Of a stretch of DNA of 29,096 nucleotides, positions 8,391-16,582 are shown one piece after another. Source of the DNA: Anaerolineales bacterium UBA3499. Lineage in GTDB: Bacteria; Chloroflexota; Anaerolineae; Anaerolineales; UBA11657. The first letter of the stretch is position 1; each line of letters opens with the position of its first letter. The stretch is from the NCBI GenBank assembly GCA_002377585.1, contig DFQC01000016.1:14444-43539 (forward strand), in the 5' to 3' direction. A program made the translations under genes and the position numbers. A model generated the notes under the pieces. It worked only from the letters and a program-made list of their open reading frames with translations. It did not search any database and was not told the origin of the DNA.

Positions 8391-8969
8391 ATGACAAGTA
8401 TAAGTCGTGATGAAGCTTGGGATATAGTTTGTAAGCATGTTCAAGGTGAGGGTTTAAGAAGACATATGCTGGCTGTAGAGGCTTCTATGAGATACTACGC
8501 ATCAGTATTTGGTGAAGATTTAGATGAATGGGGTATACCGGGACTACTCCATGATTTCGATTGGGAGATTCATCCATCACTTGAAACTCATCCCTCACGT
8601 GGGGCATCAATATTGCTTGATTGTGGAGTGCCTAAAGATATGGTCCGAACTATACTTAGTCATGCACCTCACACCGGAGTGAGACGGGAATCGTTGCGGG
8701 ATAGAGCGCTTTATGCCTGTGATGAATTGACAGGCTTGATTACAGCTGTAACATTAGTAAGACCTAGTAAGTCAATATCTGATTTGAAAGTGAAATCTGT
8801 GCGTAAGAAATGGAAAAATACGGCATTTGCATCTGGGGTCAATCGTGTAGAGATTGAAAGTGGTGCCGCGGATTTGGGTGTTGAGTTATGGACGCATATA
8901 GGGAACGTGATTGAGGCAATGCGTAGTGTAGCTTCTGAATTGGGATTAGAAGGAACTGAGAAAATCTAA
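8391..8969 (+). CDS. HD-domain hydrolase
   Basis: A predicted metal-dependent phosphohydrolase of the HD superfamily. Numbered from the ATG at 8391, it has His25 (RRHMLAV), the doublet His54-Asp55 (LLHDFDW) and further His in LSHAPHT (about 90-93), giving the H...HD...H pattern. It is shorter than nucleotidyl-cyclase-linked HD-GYP proteins and closest in feel to stand-alone YedJ/HDIG-type proteins. A TTG at 8382 overlaps the preceding stop as TTGA and would add three residues. I prefer the ATG because AGGA at 8375-8378 sits 12 bases upstream of it but only three from the TTG. The substrate is unknown; nucleotides are the usual class. Confidence 0.85.
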   Translation: MTSISRDEAWDIVCKHVQGEGLRRHMLAVEASMRYYASVFGEDLDEWGIPGLLHDFDWEIHPSLETHPSRGASILLDCGVPKDMVRTILSHAPHTGVRRESLRDRALYACDELTGLITAVTLVRPSKSISDLKVKSVRKKWKNTAFASGVNRVEIESGAADLGVELWTHIGNVIEAMRSVASELGLEGTEKI

Positions 8970-9008
8970 TGTTATTAATTATTCAAATCCTTTGGTAATC
9001 TAGGAATT

Positions 9009-10217
9009 ATGAATACATCAAAAGTCTCTGGATATAGAAATACTAAAGTATGTCCTGTGTGTGAGGCAAGCTTAGGGTCTGCAGCGACTAAATGTTTGGT
9101 TTGCGGCGCCGAGTTGCCAGAAGAATCGATAACAGATGACAGTAGTATGTTAGATTCAACTTCTACAACGCCATCGAAATATGAACAAGGAACGACGCAG
9201 CCGGAGAGATCAAGCATTAGGATTCCTGTACCTGTTGCAGTAGCAGCGGTGACTTTAATGGTTTTGGGTGGTTTGGCACTTTTGTTGGTGTCGGCCGGGA
9301 ATAATCCATTTATTGAACCTACAGCGACAATTACACCATCAGCGACACCGGTGCCTACATTCACTCCAGCACCAACTCAAAAACCGACTAATCTTCCTAC
9401 AAGCACTTCATTACCTCCAGTTGTACACAATGTGGTTGAAGGAGATACATGCATACTTATTGCAGTTACATATGACGTTTCTGTTCAGAGTGTACTTCAG
9501 TTAAATGGTTTTACTCAAGCTTGTCCATTATTAGTGGGACAAGAAGTAATGGTTCCGGTGCCTACGTCTACACCTGCACCTACTATCACAGCAACTATGA
9601 TGCCCCTAGCGCTAACACAAGCAGCGCGGCCGATACATACGGTATCTGCGGGAGAAAGTCTTTCTAGTATTGCGGCATATTATGGGGTCAGCTTTAAAGC
9701 TATGGCTGAAGTAAATGGGAAACTACCTCCTGATTATGCTATTTCAATTGGAGAAAATCTTACGGTGCCTGTAGATATGCCTCTTCCAACATCTGGACCT
9801 ACTCCTACAGAAACGTCTCTTCCTCCGTATCCAGCTCCTAATTTACTTAATCCTGCTGATGGTCAAGCGATATCATATATTGAGCAGACAGTTAGCCTAC
9901 AGTGGACATCCATTGTAAATCTGAGAGAGGATGAAGTTTACCTTGTGACAGTTCAGGATGTTACTTCTAATAGACCTAAACGTATAGAAGATTCAACCGT
10001 CAGTACTAGATATATTATTAATGTAGATATGAAACCGGCAGAGGCAGCGCCACATGTTTATAAGTGGTCTGTTGTAACTGCTAGACAAACTGGTGTTAGT
10101 AGTGATGGAAGGCCTTTATATCAACCAGCGGGAGCAGCTTCAGAGGAGAGGACTTTTACTTGGACTGGGATTGGTGCTCTACCAACAGACTCCTTGAGTG
10201 GAGAATCTAACAGATAG
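9009..10217 (+). CDS. Zinc-ribbon, single-span membrane protein with two external LysM domains
   Basis: Residues 15-32 form a zinc ribbon (Cys15, Cys18, Cys29, Cys32). A transmembrane helix spans about 71-96. A Pro/Thr linker then leads to LysM 1 (about 139-184), a second short Pro/Thr linker, LysM 2 (about 209-254), another linker and a beta-rich domain at 273-386 that resembles an immunoglobulin/fibronectin fold. The predicted topology places the zinc ribbon in the cytosol and the LysM domains in the cell wall. LysM 1 has two cysteines (148 and 172) that could form a disulfide. LysM domains bind GlcNAc-containing glycans, so a peptidoglycan-tethered structural or sensor role is likely. The ATG is preceded by TAGGA at 9001-9005. 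The stop overlaps the next GTG by one base. Confidence 0.88.
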   Translation: MNTSKVSGYRNTKVCPVCEASLGSAATKCLVCGAELPEESITDDSSMLDSTSTTPSKYEQGTTQPERSSIRIPVPVAVAAVTLMVLGGLALLLVSAGNNPFIEPTATITPSATPVPTFTPAPTQKPTNLPTSTSLPPVVHNVVEGDTCILIAVTYDVSVQSVLQLNGFTQACPLLVGQEVMVPVPTSTPAPTITATMMPLALTQAARPIHTVSAGESLSSIAAYYGVSFKAMAEVNGKLPPDYAISIGENLTVPVDMPLPTSGPTPTETSLPPYPAPNLLNPADGQAISYIEQTVSLQWTSIVNLREDEVYLVTVQDVTSNRPKRIEDSTVSTRYIINVDMKPAEAAPHVYKWSVVTARQTGVSSDGRPLYQPAGAASEERTFTWTGIGALPTDSLSGESNR

Positions 10218-10999
10218 TGCAAAATAACAATAATCCAATTATTGGAATAGTAGGTGGCTTGGGACCGCAAGCAGGTGTTGATCTTACTAGCAAGATCATT
10301 GACCAGACCTTATCCAAGTCCGATCAAGATCACATATCTGTGATTTTAATATCTATGCCTTCGATTGTCGTTGACCGCACAGACTTCCTGTTGGGAAATG
10401 TAGAAGAAAATCCTGGTATTGCTATGGCAAAAATTGTAGAGACGTTAGAAAAATGCGGTGCCGATGTAGTGGGCATACCGTGTAATACGGCTCATGCACC
10501 TGCTATTTTTGATGTGATAAAGAATGATATTGCGGATCGCCATAGCGCAGTGAATTTACTAGATATGGTTGCTGAGACAGTAAATTTTGTATGTCAGCAA
10601 TATCCTAACATGAAAAGAGTTGGTGTTTTAAGTACCACTGGCGCTATCAGAGCACAAATTTATTCTAGTGCTTTTGATATTAAAGGGATTCAGACTATTT
10701 TGCCATCTAATAACTTACAGAAAGAGGTTGTGCATCCAGCAATCGTTGATGAGGAATATGGTATTAAATCTTGTTCTAGCCCGGTGTCGTCACGAGCACA
10801 GAACGATTTGTACGAGGCAGCAGGCAAATTAGTTGTTGATGGAGCAGAGTTGATTTTAGCAGGATGTACTGAGATACCTTTGGCCTTAGTTGATTCGCAT
10901 ATAAATGGCGTACCTATAATTGACCCTACTCTCATACTGGCACGTGCTCTCATCCATGCTGTTGCTCCTGACAAATTGATACTGAACAAGGAAAATTAG
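10217..10999 (+). CDS. Aspartate/glutamate racemase family protein
   Basis: A cofactor-independent amino acid racemase-type fold of two similar halves. The first half has IVGGLGPQAG (11-20) and PCNTAH with Cys89. The second has AGCTEIP with Cys217. These are the paired catalytic thiols of the family, so it is probably active. The sequence is closest to aspartate racemases of the YgeA/RacD group, but related enzymes act on hydantoins, maleate or arylmalonates, so the substrate is uncertain. D-Asp or D-Glu for peptidoglycan is one possibility. Its GTG start shares a base with the preceding TAG, so translation is likely coupled. No signal peptide is present; it should be cytosolic. Confidence 0.88.
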   Translation: MQNNNNPIIGIVGGLGPQAGVDLTSKIIDQTLSKSDQDHISVILISMPSIVVDRTDFLLGNVEENPGIAMAKIVETLEKCGADVVGIPCNTAHAPAIFDVIKNDIADRHSAVNLLDMVAETVNFVCQQYPNMKRVGVLSTTGAIRAQIYSSAFDIKGIQTILPSNNLQKEVVHPAIVDEEYGIKSCSSPVSSRAQNDLYEAAGKLVVDGAELILAGCTEIPLALVDSHINGVPIIDPTLILARALIHAVAPDKLILNKEN

Positions 11000-11004
11000 T
11001 AGAT

Positions 11005-11478
11005 ATGGAAAAGACTACATATCAACAACCAAATTCCAGGTACTGTTTTGTTTGTGGAGTACAAAACTCTTTCGGCTTACAGCTTAAGTTTTATGACAAT
11101 GGTATTGACAAGGTTTGGACAGAATATGTCATCCCAGAACATTTTCAAGGTTATCCAGGAGTAGCACATGGTGGTGTGATAGCTGCTATGCTAGATGAAG
11201 TTTGTAGTCGTACTGCAATGATTGCTGATAGTGAACATTTCATGATGACGGCAAAGTTGGACATAAAATATAGGTGTCCTGTTCCAGTAGGACATCCTCT
11301 AAATATTACAGGGAGGCTAACAAAAGCTCGCGACAAAATATTGCAGGCCGAGGGACACATTTACCTTAACGAAGACACCATCGCAGCACAGGCATCAGTG
11401 ACCCTAGTAGATATACCCGAATCAACATTAGATGAATCCAAATTAGAAGAGTTAGGATGGGAAGTGATTAGTGATTGA
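11005..11478 (+). CDS. PaaI-type hotdog-fold thioesterase
   Basis: A 157-residue hotdog-fold protein of the PaaI/4HBT class, which normally hydrolyses acyl-CoA thioesters. The segment GYPGVAHGGVIAAMLDEV (about 49-66) is the family's central helix region, with His and the acidic residue of the active site. The N-terminus carries a CFVCG motif (about 14-18) typical of a subgroup of this family. The ATG has AAGGAAAA about 10 bases upstream, and it is 5 bases after the racemase stop. It overlaps the next gene by eight bases. Substrate chain length or aromatic specificity is not visible. Confidence 0.88.
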   Translation: MEKTTYQQPNSRYCFVCGVQNSFGLQLKFYDNGIDKVWTEYVIPEHFQGYPGVAHGGVIAAMLDEVCSRTAMIADSEHFMMTAKLDIKYRCPVPVGHPLNITGRLTKARDKILQAEGHIYLNEDTIAAQASVTLVDIPESTLDESKLEELGWEVISD

Positions 11479-12118
11479 GATTGAGGCTAAATTTAGTGTT
11501 CCAAACAATGCATTGTTTGCTAAATATGCGCAATGCAATCGAATTGGCGAATTCTATTTAGGTCAAGTAAACACGAATCATGTTGTTGACAAATATCTTG
11601 ATACTGTAGATGACGACATATGGAATGCGGGTTACAAAATGCGAGTTCGTTATGGTACAGAACATAGTTGTATTACTATCAAGTCTGCTATTTCGACTCA
11701 TGATCGTTTTTCTGTCAGAAGAGAGATTGAATTCCAATTGTACAGTGAGCCTGATGATATTTTACAGTGGACCAACAAAGAGGCTATTAATCTGGTGATT
11801 CCTATAGTAGCGGGCAAGCCTCTAAACGTAAAAGTTGAATTGAAACAAGTTAGAAGTGTACGTGATTTGTTTTATGATGAATCTTATATTGGTATTTTAA
11901 GCCTTGATGATGTGGTTGTGTGTTACGGTGGTCAAGAGTTGGATGAGTTTTTTGTACTTGAAATAGAGGTATGTAATAATGATCAACTGTTTGCACTCGA
12001 TTCCATCAGTAAACAACTGGTTTCGGATGGTTTGTTTATTCAGGATGTTGCCAAAGTTGAGAGGGCGGTCGAGGTAGTTGAAAAGTTCATAAAAGGAACA
12101 AGCAATAATGTGGCGTGA
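11471..12118 (+). CDS. CYTH-domain (triphosphate tunnel metalloenzyme) protein
   Basis: The protein opens with the ExExK signature (E3, E5, K7 in EIEAKF), the metal- and triphosphate-binding strand of CYTH/TTM enzymes. Basic and acidic residues continue on alternating strands (KMRVRY, CITIKSA, RREIEF, VKVELKQVR, EIEVCN) as expected for the eight-strand tunnel. Characterised relatives are class IV adenylate cyclase, thiamine triphosphatase and inorganic triphosphatase; these cannot be told apart here. There is no CHAD domain. The start is a GTG overlapping the preceding stop by eight bases, and its own stop overlaps the next start by 11 bases. It is probably cytosolic. Confidence 0.85.
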   Translation: MIEIEAKFSVPNNALFAKYAQCNRIGEFYLGQVNTNHVVDKYLDTVDDDIWNAGYKMRVRYGTEHSCITIKSAISTHDRFSVRREIEFQLYSEPDDILQWTNKEAINLVIPIVAGKPLNVKVELKQVRSVRDLFYDESYIGILSLDDVVVCYGGQELDEFFVLEIEVCNNDQLFALDSISKQLVSDGLFIQDVAKVERAVEVVEKFIKGTSNNVA

Positions 12119-13544
12119 TTATCATCTAGTGGATTCGGTCGAGAATGCACTAGAGCTATTAAAGAAGAATGGTGCAAGTGCACGAATAATAGCAGGTGGA
12201 ACCGATATGATTATAGAGTTGGATCGTAAAATGCGTCCAGATGTTGACACTCTTATTGATATCACTCGTGTACCTGGGCTAGATGAAATATCGCGCGATT
12301 CATCAGGCATTATACGTCTGGGTCCCCTGGTTACACATAATCAGTGTGCTGCCTCTGATATCTTACGTTATCATGCTTTGCCATTAGCACAAGCTTGCTG
12401 GGAGGTAGGAGCACCACAAATTAGAAATCGATCTACTATTGCAGGGAATTTGATTACAGCCTCGCCTGCAAATGACACAATAACTCCGTTGGTCGCGCTA
12501 AATGGGGTGGTTACTTTGTCGTCTGCTACTGGACAGCGCAAGGTCAATTTATCAGACTTTTACCTAGGGGCTCGTAAGACTGTAATGCGTTTTGATGAAA
12601 TTATGACCGCGATAGAATTCCCCAGTTTGCTGAAGAATGAAATTGGCATTTTTCAAAAGCTAGGTTTGCGTAGAGCTCAGGCCATTGCAGTGGTAAATAT
12701 TTGTGCAATTTTGCAGTTAGATAAGACAAATAATATAGTATGTAGAGAATCAAGGATTGCGTTGGGATCAATAGCTCCAACTATCATTAGGATGGAGAAT
12801 GCAGAAAAGGTCTTGAGAGGACATGAACTGAATGCGGATACCATTGAGCAGGCTGCAATACTCACTTCGAAAGATGTGACGCCCATCGATGATCTAAGGA
12901 GTTCTGCAGATTACAGAAGGAATATGGTTAAAGTTCTGACTCGTCGTGCTCTTACTTGTATATTGAATAATGATGTAATAGGTAGTTTTCCGGATGAACC
13001 CGTACTTCTTGGAGGGGGTATTGAAATAGTTCAAAAGTCATTCTCTCCTAGATCTTGGCTCACAAATGACATAAATTTGGATCGTCCAATAATTACAAGA
13101 GTTAATGGCAAAAAACATGAAGTAATTGGTGCTAGCAATAAAACACTTATGAATATGTTGAGGGATGATCTTGGATTGATCGGCACCAAAGAGGGTTGTA
13201 GTGAGGGTGAATGTGGTGCATGTACGGTCCATTTGGACGGTGCAGCAGTCATGTCGTGTTTGGTGCCAGCACCGCGTGCGCACGGAGCAGATATAGTCAC
13301 CATTGAAGGTATCGCGAATGAGGATGGCTTGCATCCGCTTCAGCAAGCATTCATAGATAGTGGTGCTGTGCAATGTGGCTATTGCACTCCAGGTTTGTTG
13401 ATGTCAGGAGTAAAACTATTGTCGGAGTTTCCAAGCCCAAGTCGTAGTGATGCTGAGCAAGCTATTACAGGCAATTTATGTCGCTGTACCGGCTATTATA
13501 AGATATTTGATGCCATTGACCGTGCTGCCAAATCTATGAGTTAA
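12108..13544 (+). CDS. Fused FAD-binding and 2Fe-2S subunit of a molybdenum hydroxylase
   Basis: This chain would pass electrons from the molybdenum centre through two 2Fe-2S clusters to FAD. Residues 1-285 are the CoxM/XdhB-type FAD module: GGTDM at 30-34, TIAGN at 110-114, and a CO dehydrogenase flavoprotein C-domain. Residues 325-478 are the CoxS/XdhC-type iron-sulfur module. Cys364, 369, 372 and 384 form the plant-type cluster, and Cys423, 426, 458 and 460 the second cluster; all eight ligands are present. In most bacteria these are separate proteins; here the flavin module precedes the Fe-S module, the reverse of the eukaryotic xanthine dehydrogenase order. AAAAGGAA lies upstream of the ATG, which overlaps the CYTH gene by 11 bases. 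Confidence 0.93.
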   Translation: MWRDYHLVDSVENALELLKKNGASARIIAGGTDMIIELDRKMRPDVDTLIDITRVPGLDEISRDSSGIIRLGPLVTHNQCAASDILRYHALPLAQACWEVGAPQIRNRSTIAGNLITASPANDTITPLVALNGVVTLSSATGQRKVNLSDFYLGARKTVMRFDEIMTAIEFPSLLKNEIGIFQKLGLRRAQAIAVVNICAILQLDKTNNIVCRESRIALGSIAPTIIRMENAEKVLRGHELNADTIEQAAILTSKDVTPIDDLRSSADYRRNMVKVLTRRALTCILNNDVIGSFPDEPVLLGGGIEIVQKSFSPRSWLTNDINLDRPIITRVNGKKHEVIGASNKTLMNMLRDDLGLIGTKEGCSEGECGACTVHLDGAAVMSCLVPAPRAHGADIVTIEGIANEDGLHPLQQAFIDSGAVQCGYCTPGLLMSGVKLLSEFPSPSRSDAEQAITGNLCRCTGYYKIFDAIDRAAKSMS

Positions 13545-13563
13545 GAGATCAAACTATATCGAT

Positions 13564-15768
13564 ATGACAAGTAAAATTGGTGTGGATGTCTCCCGAATTG
13601 ATGCACTTGATAAAGTAACTGGGCAAGCACTGTTTCCAGCAGATCTGATGTCTTCTGACATGCTTTACATGAAGATATTGTTTGCAGGGCGGCCACATGC
13701 TAGAGTCAGGAGCATCGATGTAAGCAAAGCAGAATCTTTTCCAGGCGTGATAGCTATATTTACTGCTTCAGATGTGCCTGTTAACGAATATGGTCTGATT
13801 AATTGTGATCAACCTGTGTTGGTTGGTCCTGGTTCGAACAAGAAGGGTGCAGATATAGCTAGATTTGTAGGAGATCAAATAGCTTTAGTTGTTGCGGAAA
13901 CGGAAGAAGCGGCTATTAAAGCTCGTGATCATATTTTAGTTGATTGGGTTGATTTGCCGGTAGTTACTGATCCGTACAAGGCGATGAAGCCAGATGCACC
14001 AATGTTGTTTGAGTATCGAGAATCAAACATTATTAAACATAATAAGGTTAGAGCTGGTGATGTGGAAAGTGCATGGAAGAATTGTGAAGTTATAGTCGAG
14101 AGTATTTATCAAACTCCATGGCAAGAGCATGCTTACTTGCAGCCTGAAGCTGGAATATCTTACATTGATTCTGATGGGAGAATAACCGTGGAGGTTGCAG
14201 GACAATGGGTGCATGAAGAGCAAAAGCAAATTGCCCATGCGCTTGGATTATCTGTGGATCAAGTGAGGGTTATTCACCCGGCAATTGGTGGTGCATTTGG
14301 AGGTAGGGAGGATGTATCAGTGCAGATAGTTTTAGCATTGGCAGCGTGGCATTTGCATCAGCGTGGAATAAGTCGTCCAGTCAAGATTGTTTGGAGCCGT
14401 GAAGAATCAATCGTGGGTCATCACAAACGTCATCCATACAATATTCACGCAAAATGGGGTGCTGCTTCCGACGGAAGTATTCTGGCAGCTGAGGTCAAGA
14501 TGGTAGCTGACGCGGGTGCCTATGAATACACGTCGGCAAAGGTCTTGGGAAATGCAACGTTACAGTCTACTGGTCCTTATGATATACCAAACGTCAGTGT
14601 CGATGCTTATGCTGTTTATACAAACAACGTGCCAAGTGGTGCTTTCAGAGGTTTTGGAGGCCCTCAGGGTGCATTTGCTGCAGAAAGTCAGGTGAATAAA
14701 TTAGCACATAAATTGGGTATAGATGTGGTTGAAATGCGTCGGCGTAATCTTATTGATGATGGTTCTATAGGTCAGTTCAAGTCTGTATATCCGGAGGGAG
14801 TTACAATCAGGCAGGTAGTGGAAGAATGTGCTGATAGGTCAAATTGGCCAATTACTAAGGTGGACAATTCCTTGCCATCTAACATACGTAAGGGGTATGG
14901 GTTTGCATGTGCATTAAAGAATGTTGGATTTTCGTTTGGTTTTCCGGAAGAGTGTTGGGCGAAGGTTGAATTGCATGGTGGATCAGAAATTGAAAGAGTG
15001 GTTTTACATCATGCTGGGGCAGAATGTGGTCAGGGTGCACACACCGTTTTTGTACAAATGACAGCTGAAGCTTGTGGGGTTCCGATTGAGCGTATTCAGC
15101 TTGAGGCTGCGGATTCAGCTTCAACCAAAAATTCAGGTAGTGCGTCTGCATCTAGATTGACCTTTATGGCAGGAAATAGTATTCGTGGTGCTGTTGATTT
15201 GGCGTTAAAGAATTGGCAATCAGAGGAACGACCAGCAATTGGAGAATATAAGTTTGTACCTCGACAAACTACTGCTTTAGACACAGAAACGGGAGAGTGC
15301 GACCCAAACATCACATATGGGTATGTTGCTCAGAGAGTGATTGTTGAAGTGGATATTGAAACCGGGCATATAAGGGTTGTAGATGTTATGTCAGTAGATG
15401 ACGTTGGTAGGGCAATCAATCCTATACAGGTAGCAGGTCAAATTGAGGGTGCTATTGTTCAGGCACATGGGTACACCCTGCTAGAGAATTTGGTTTCACA
15501 GGATGGATACATAGAAACAGCGCATTTTTCTAACTATCTAATTCCTACTTCACTAGATGTTCCTGAGCGTGTCGAAGCTGTAATACTTGAGTATTCAGAC
15601 CCACAAGGTCCTTGGGGCCTAAGAGGAGTTGCTGAGATGCCATTCTTACCTTACGCTCCAGCTCTTATTGCAGCTGTACATGATGCAACTGGAGTATGGT
15701 TTGATGAATTCCCTCTCATTCCTGAGAGAGTATTAAGAGGTCTTAACCATTCAATATACGCCGAGTGA
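13564..15768 (+). CDS. Molybdopterin-binding catalytic subunit of a xanthine dehydrogenase-family hydroxylase
   Basis: The large subunit binds molybdopterin and hydroxylates a heterocycle or aldehyde with water as oxygen source. At 734 residues it is near the usual length. Motifs are WQEHAYLQPE (186-195), GGAFGGRE (242-249), GAFRGFGGPQ (359-368), AECGQGAHT (486-494) and RGVAEMPF (687-694). By motif alignment Gln187, Glu249, Arg362 and Glu691 match bovine xanthine oxidase Gln767, Glu802, Arg880 and Glu1261, so a purine-like substrate is plausible. The AYRCSFR loop of form I CO dehydrogenase is absent. No twin-arginine or Sec signal is visible. It lies 19 bases after the FAD/2Fe-2S gene and is followed by cofactor-maturation genes. 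Confidence 0.93.
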   Translation: MTSKIGVDVSRIDALDKVTGQALFPADLMSSDMLYMKILFAGRPHARVRSIDVSKAESFPGVIAIFTASDVPVNEYGLINCDQPVLVGPGSNKKGADIARFVGDQIALVVAETEEAAIKARDHILVDWVDLPVVTDPYKAMKPDAPMLFEYRESNIIKHNKVRAGDVESAWKNCEVIVESIYQTPWQEHAYLQPEAGISYIDSDGRITVEVAGQWVHEEQKQIAHALGLSVDQVRVIHPAIGGAFGGREDVSVQIVLALAAWHLHQRGISRPVKIVWSREESIVGHHKRHPYNIHAKWGAASDGSILAAEVKMVADAGAYEYTSAKVLGNATLQSTGPYDIPNVSVDAYAVYTNNVPSGAFRGFGGPQGAFAAESQVNKLAHKLGIDVVEMRRRNLIDDGSIGQFKSVYPEGVTIRQVVEECADRSNWPITKVDNSLPSNIRKGYGFACALKNVGFSFGFPEECWAKVELHGGSEIERVVLHHAGAECGQGAHTVFVQMTAEACGVPIERIQLEAADSASTKNSGSASASRLTFMAGNSIRGAVDLALKNWQSEERPAIGEYKFVPRQTTALDTETGECDPNITYGYVAQRVIVEVDIETGHIRVVDVMSVDDVGRAINPIQVAGQIEGAIVQAHGYTLLENLVSQDGYIETAHFSNYLIPTSLDVPERVEAVILEYSDPQGPWGLRGVAEMPFLPYAPALIAAVHDATGVWFDEFPLIPERVLRGLNHSIYAE

Positions 15769-15784
15769 TCACGTTACTATTGTA

Positions 15785-16579
15785 GTGCGTGGCGGTGGAG
15801 ACATTGCAACTGGGTCTATCTATAGACTGTATAAGGCTGGGTTTCCGATTGTTGTGTTAGAAATTGATAATCCGCGAGTTGTTAGAAGAGAAGTCGCTGC
15901 AGCTCAATGTGTATTTGTTGGCCAACATTTTGTGGAAGGTGTTTGTTTTGAAAAGACTGACATAGGCAAAATTAATAATCTGTCTCCAGGAGTAATACCC
16001 GTAGTAGTAGATCCTGGTGGGCATAGTATTAGTGAAATCAATCCTAGTGTGGTGGTTGATGCGCGAATGCTAAAAAGAGACATCGATACTAATAATGAAT
16101 TAGCTGATTTAGTCGTAGGATTAGGTCCGGGATTTATCGTAGGGGATCATTGTGATGTTGTTATAGAGACTCAACGGGGACATAGACTGGGAAGAGTATA
16201 TTCGGAGCGAGGTGTAGGTGCCATCCCTGATACTAGAGTGCCAGAAGAAGTGAATGGTTATCGCAATGAACGCGTTCTAAGGGCTCCATGTTCAGGTAAA
16301 ATGCAGTCGCACAAGACTAATATAGGAGACATTGTCTCGAAAGGCGAAATAATTGCTACGGTGGGTCTTGAAGAGGTGCGAGCCCCATTTGGAGGAGTGT
16401 TGCGAGGTCTACTTCAGGATGGTCTGCCAGTATATGAGTGTGACAAAATAGGAGATGTAGATCCGCGCGGTATTAGAGAGAACTGCTTCCAAATTTCTGA
16501 CAAAGCACTTGCAATAGGTGGAGGGGTACTGGAGGCTGTGATGAATTGGGTATCTAATCGGAAAGATGAATCGAGATAG
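15785..16579 (+). CDS. yqeB: YqeB/EF2563-family molybdenum hydroxylase maturation protein
   Basis: The start VVRGGGDIATG (2-12) and the central VVGLGPGF...VVIETQRGHRLGR block are typical of the YqeB (EF2563) family, known from genomes with selenium-dependent molybdenum hydroxylases. The exact chemistry is unsettled; a role in inserting labile selenium or maturing the molybdenum cofactor is the accepted idea. The C-terminal part (about 170-235) has a barrel-sandwich-like pattern with GDIVSKGEIIATVG. The 264-residue length fits. The GTG is the only standard start near the conserved N-terminus, as no ATG, GTG or TTG lies in frame closer upstream. The gene follows the catalytic subunit by 16 bases. 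Confidence 0.88.
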   Translation: MRGGGDIATGSIYRLYKAGFPIVVLEIDNPRVVRREVAAAQCVFVGQHFVEGVCFEKTDIGKINNLSPGVIPVVVDPGGHSISEINPSVVVDARMLKRDIDTNNELADLVVGLGPGFIVGDHCDVVIETQRGHRLGRVYSERGVGAIPDTRVPEEVNGYRNERVLRAPCSGKMQSHKTNIGDIVSKGEIIATVGLEEVRAPFGGVLRGLLQDGLPVYECDKIGDVDPRGIRENCFQISDKALAIGGGVLEAVMNWVSNRKDESR

Positions 16580-16582
16580 ATA

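Noticed and set aside
8975..9364. 129-codon minus-strand frame opposite the zinc-ribbon/LysM gene
   Set aside because: The plus-strand protein has clear zinc-ribbon, membrane and LysM features; the antisense frame has none.
13564..15768. Carbon monoxide dehydrogenase (CoxL form I) identity for the molybdenum subunit
   Set aside because: The AYRCSFR active-site loop is absent; the corresponding loop is GAFRGFGGPQ, typical of xanthine dehydrogenase-like enzymes.
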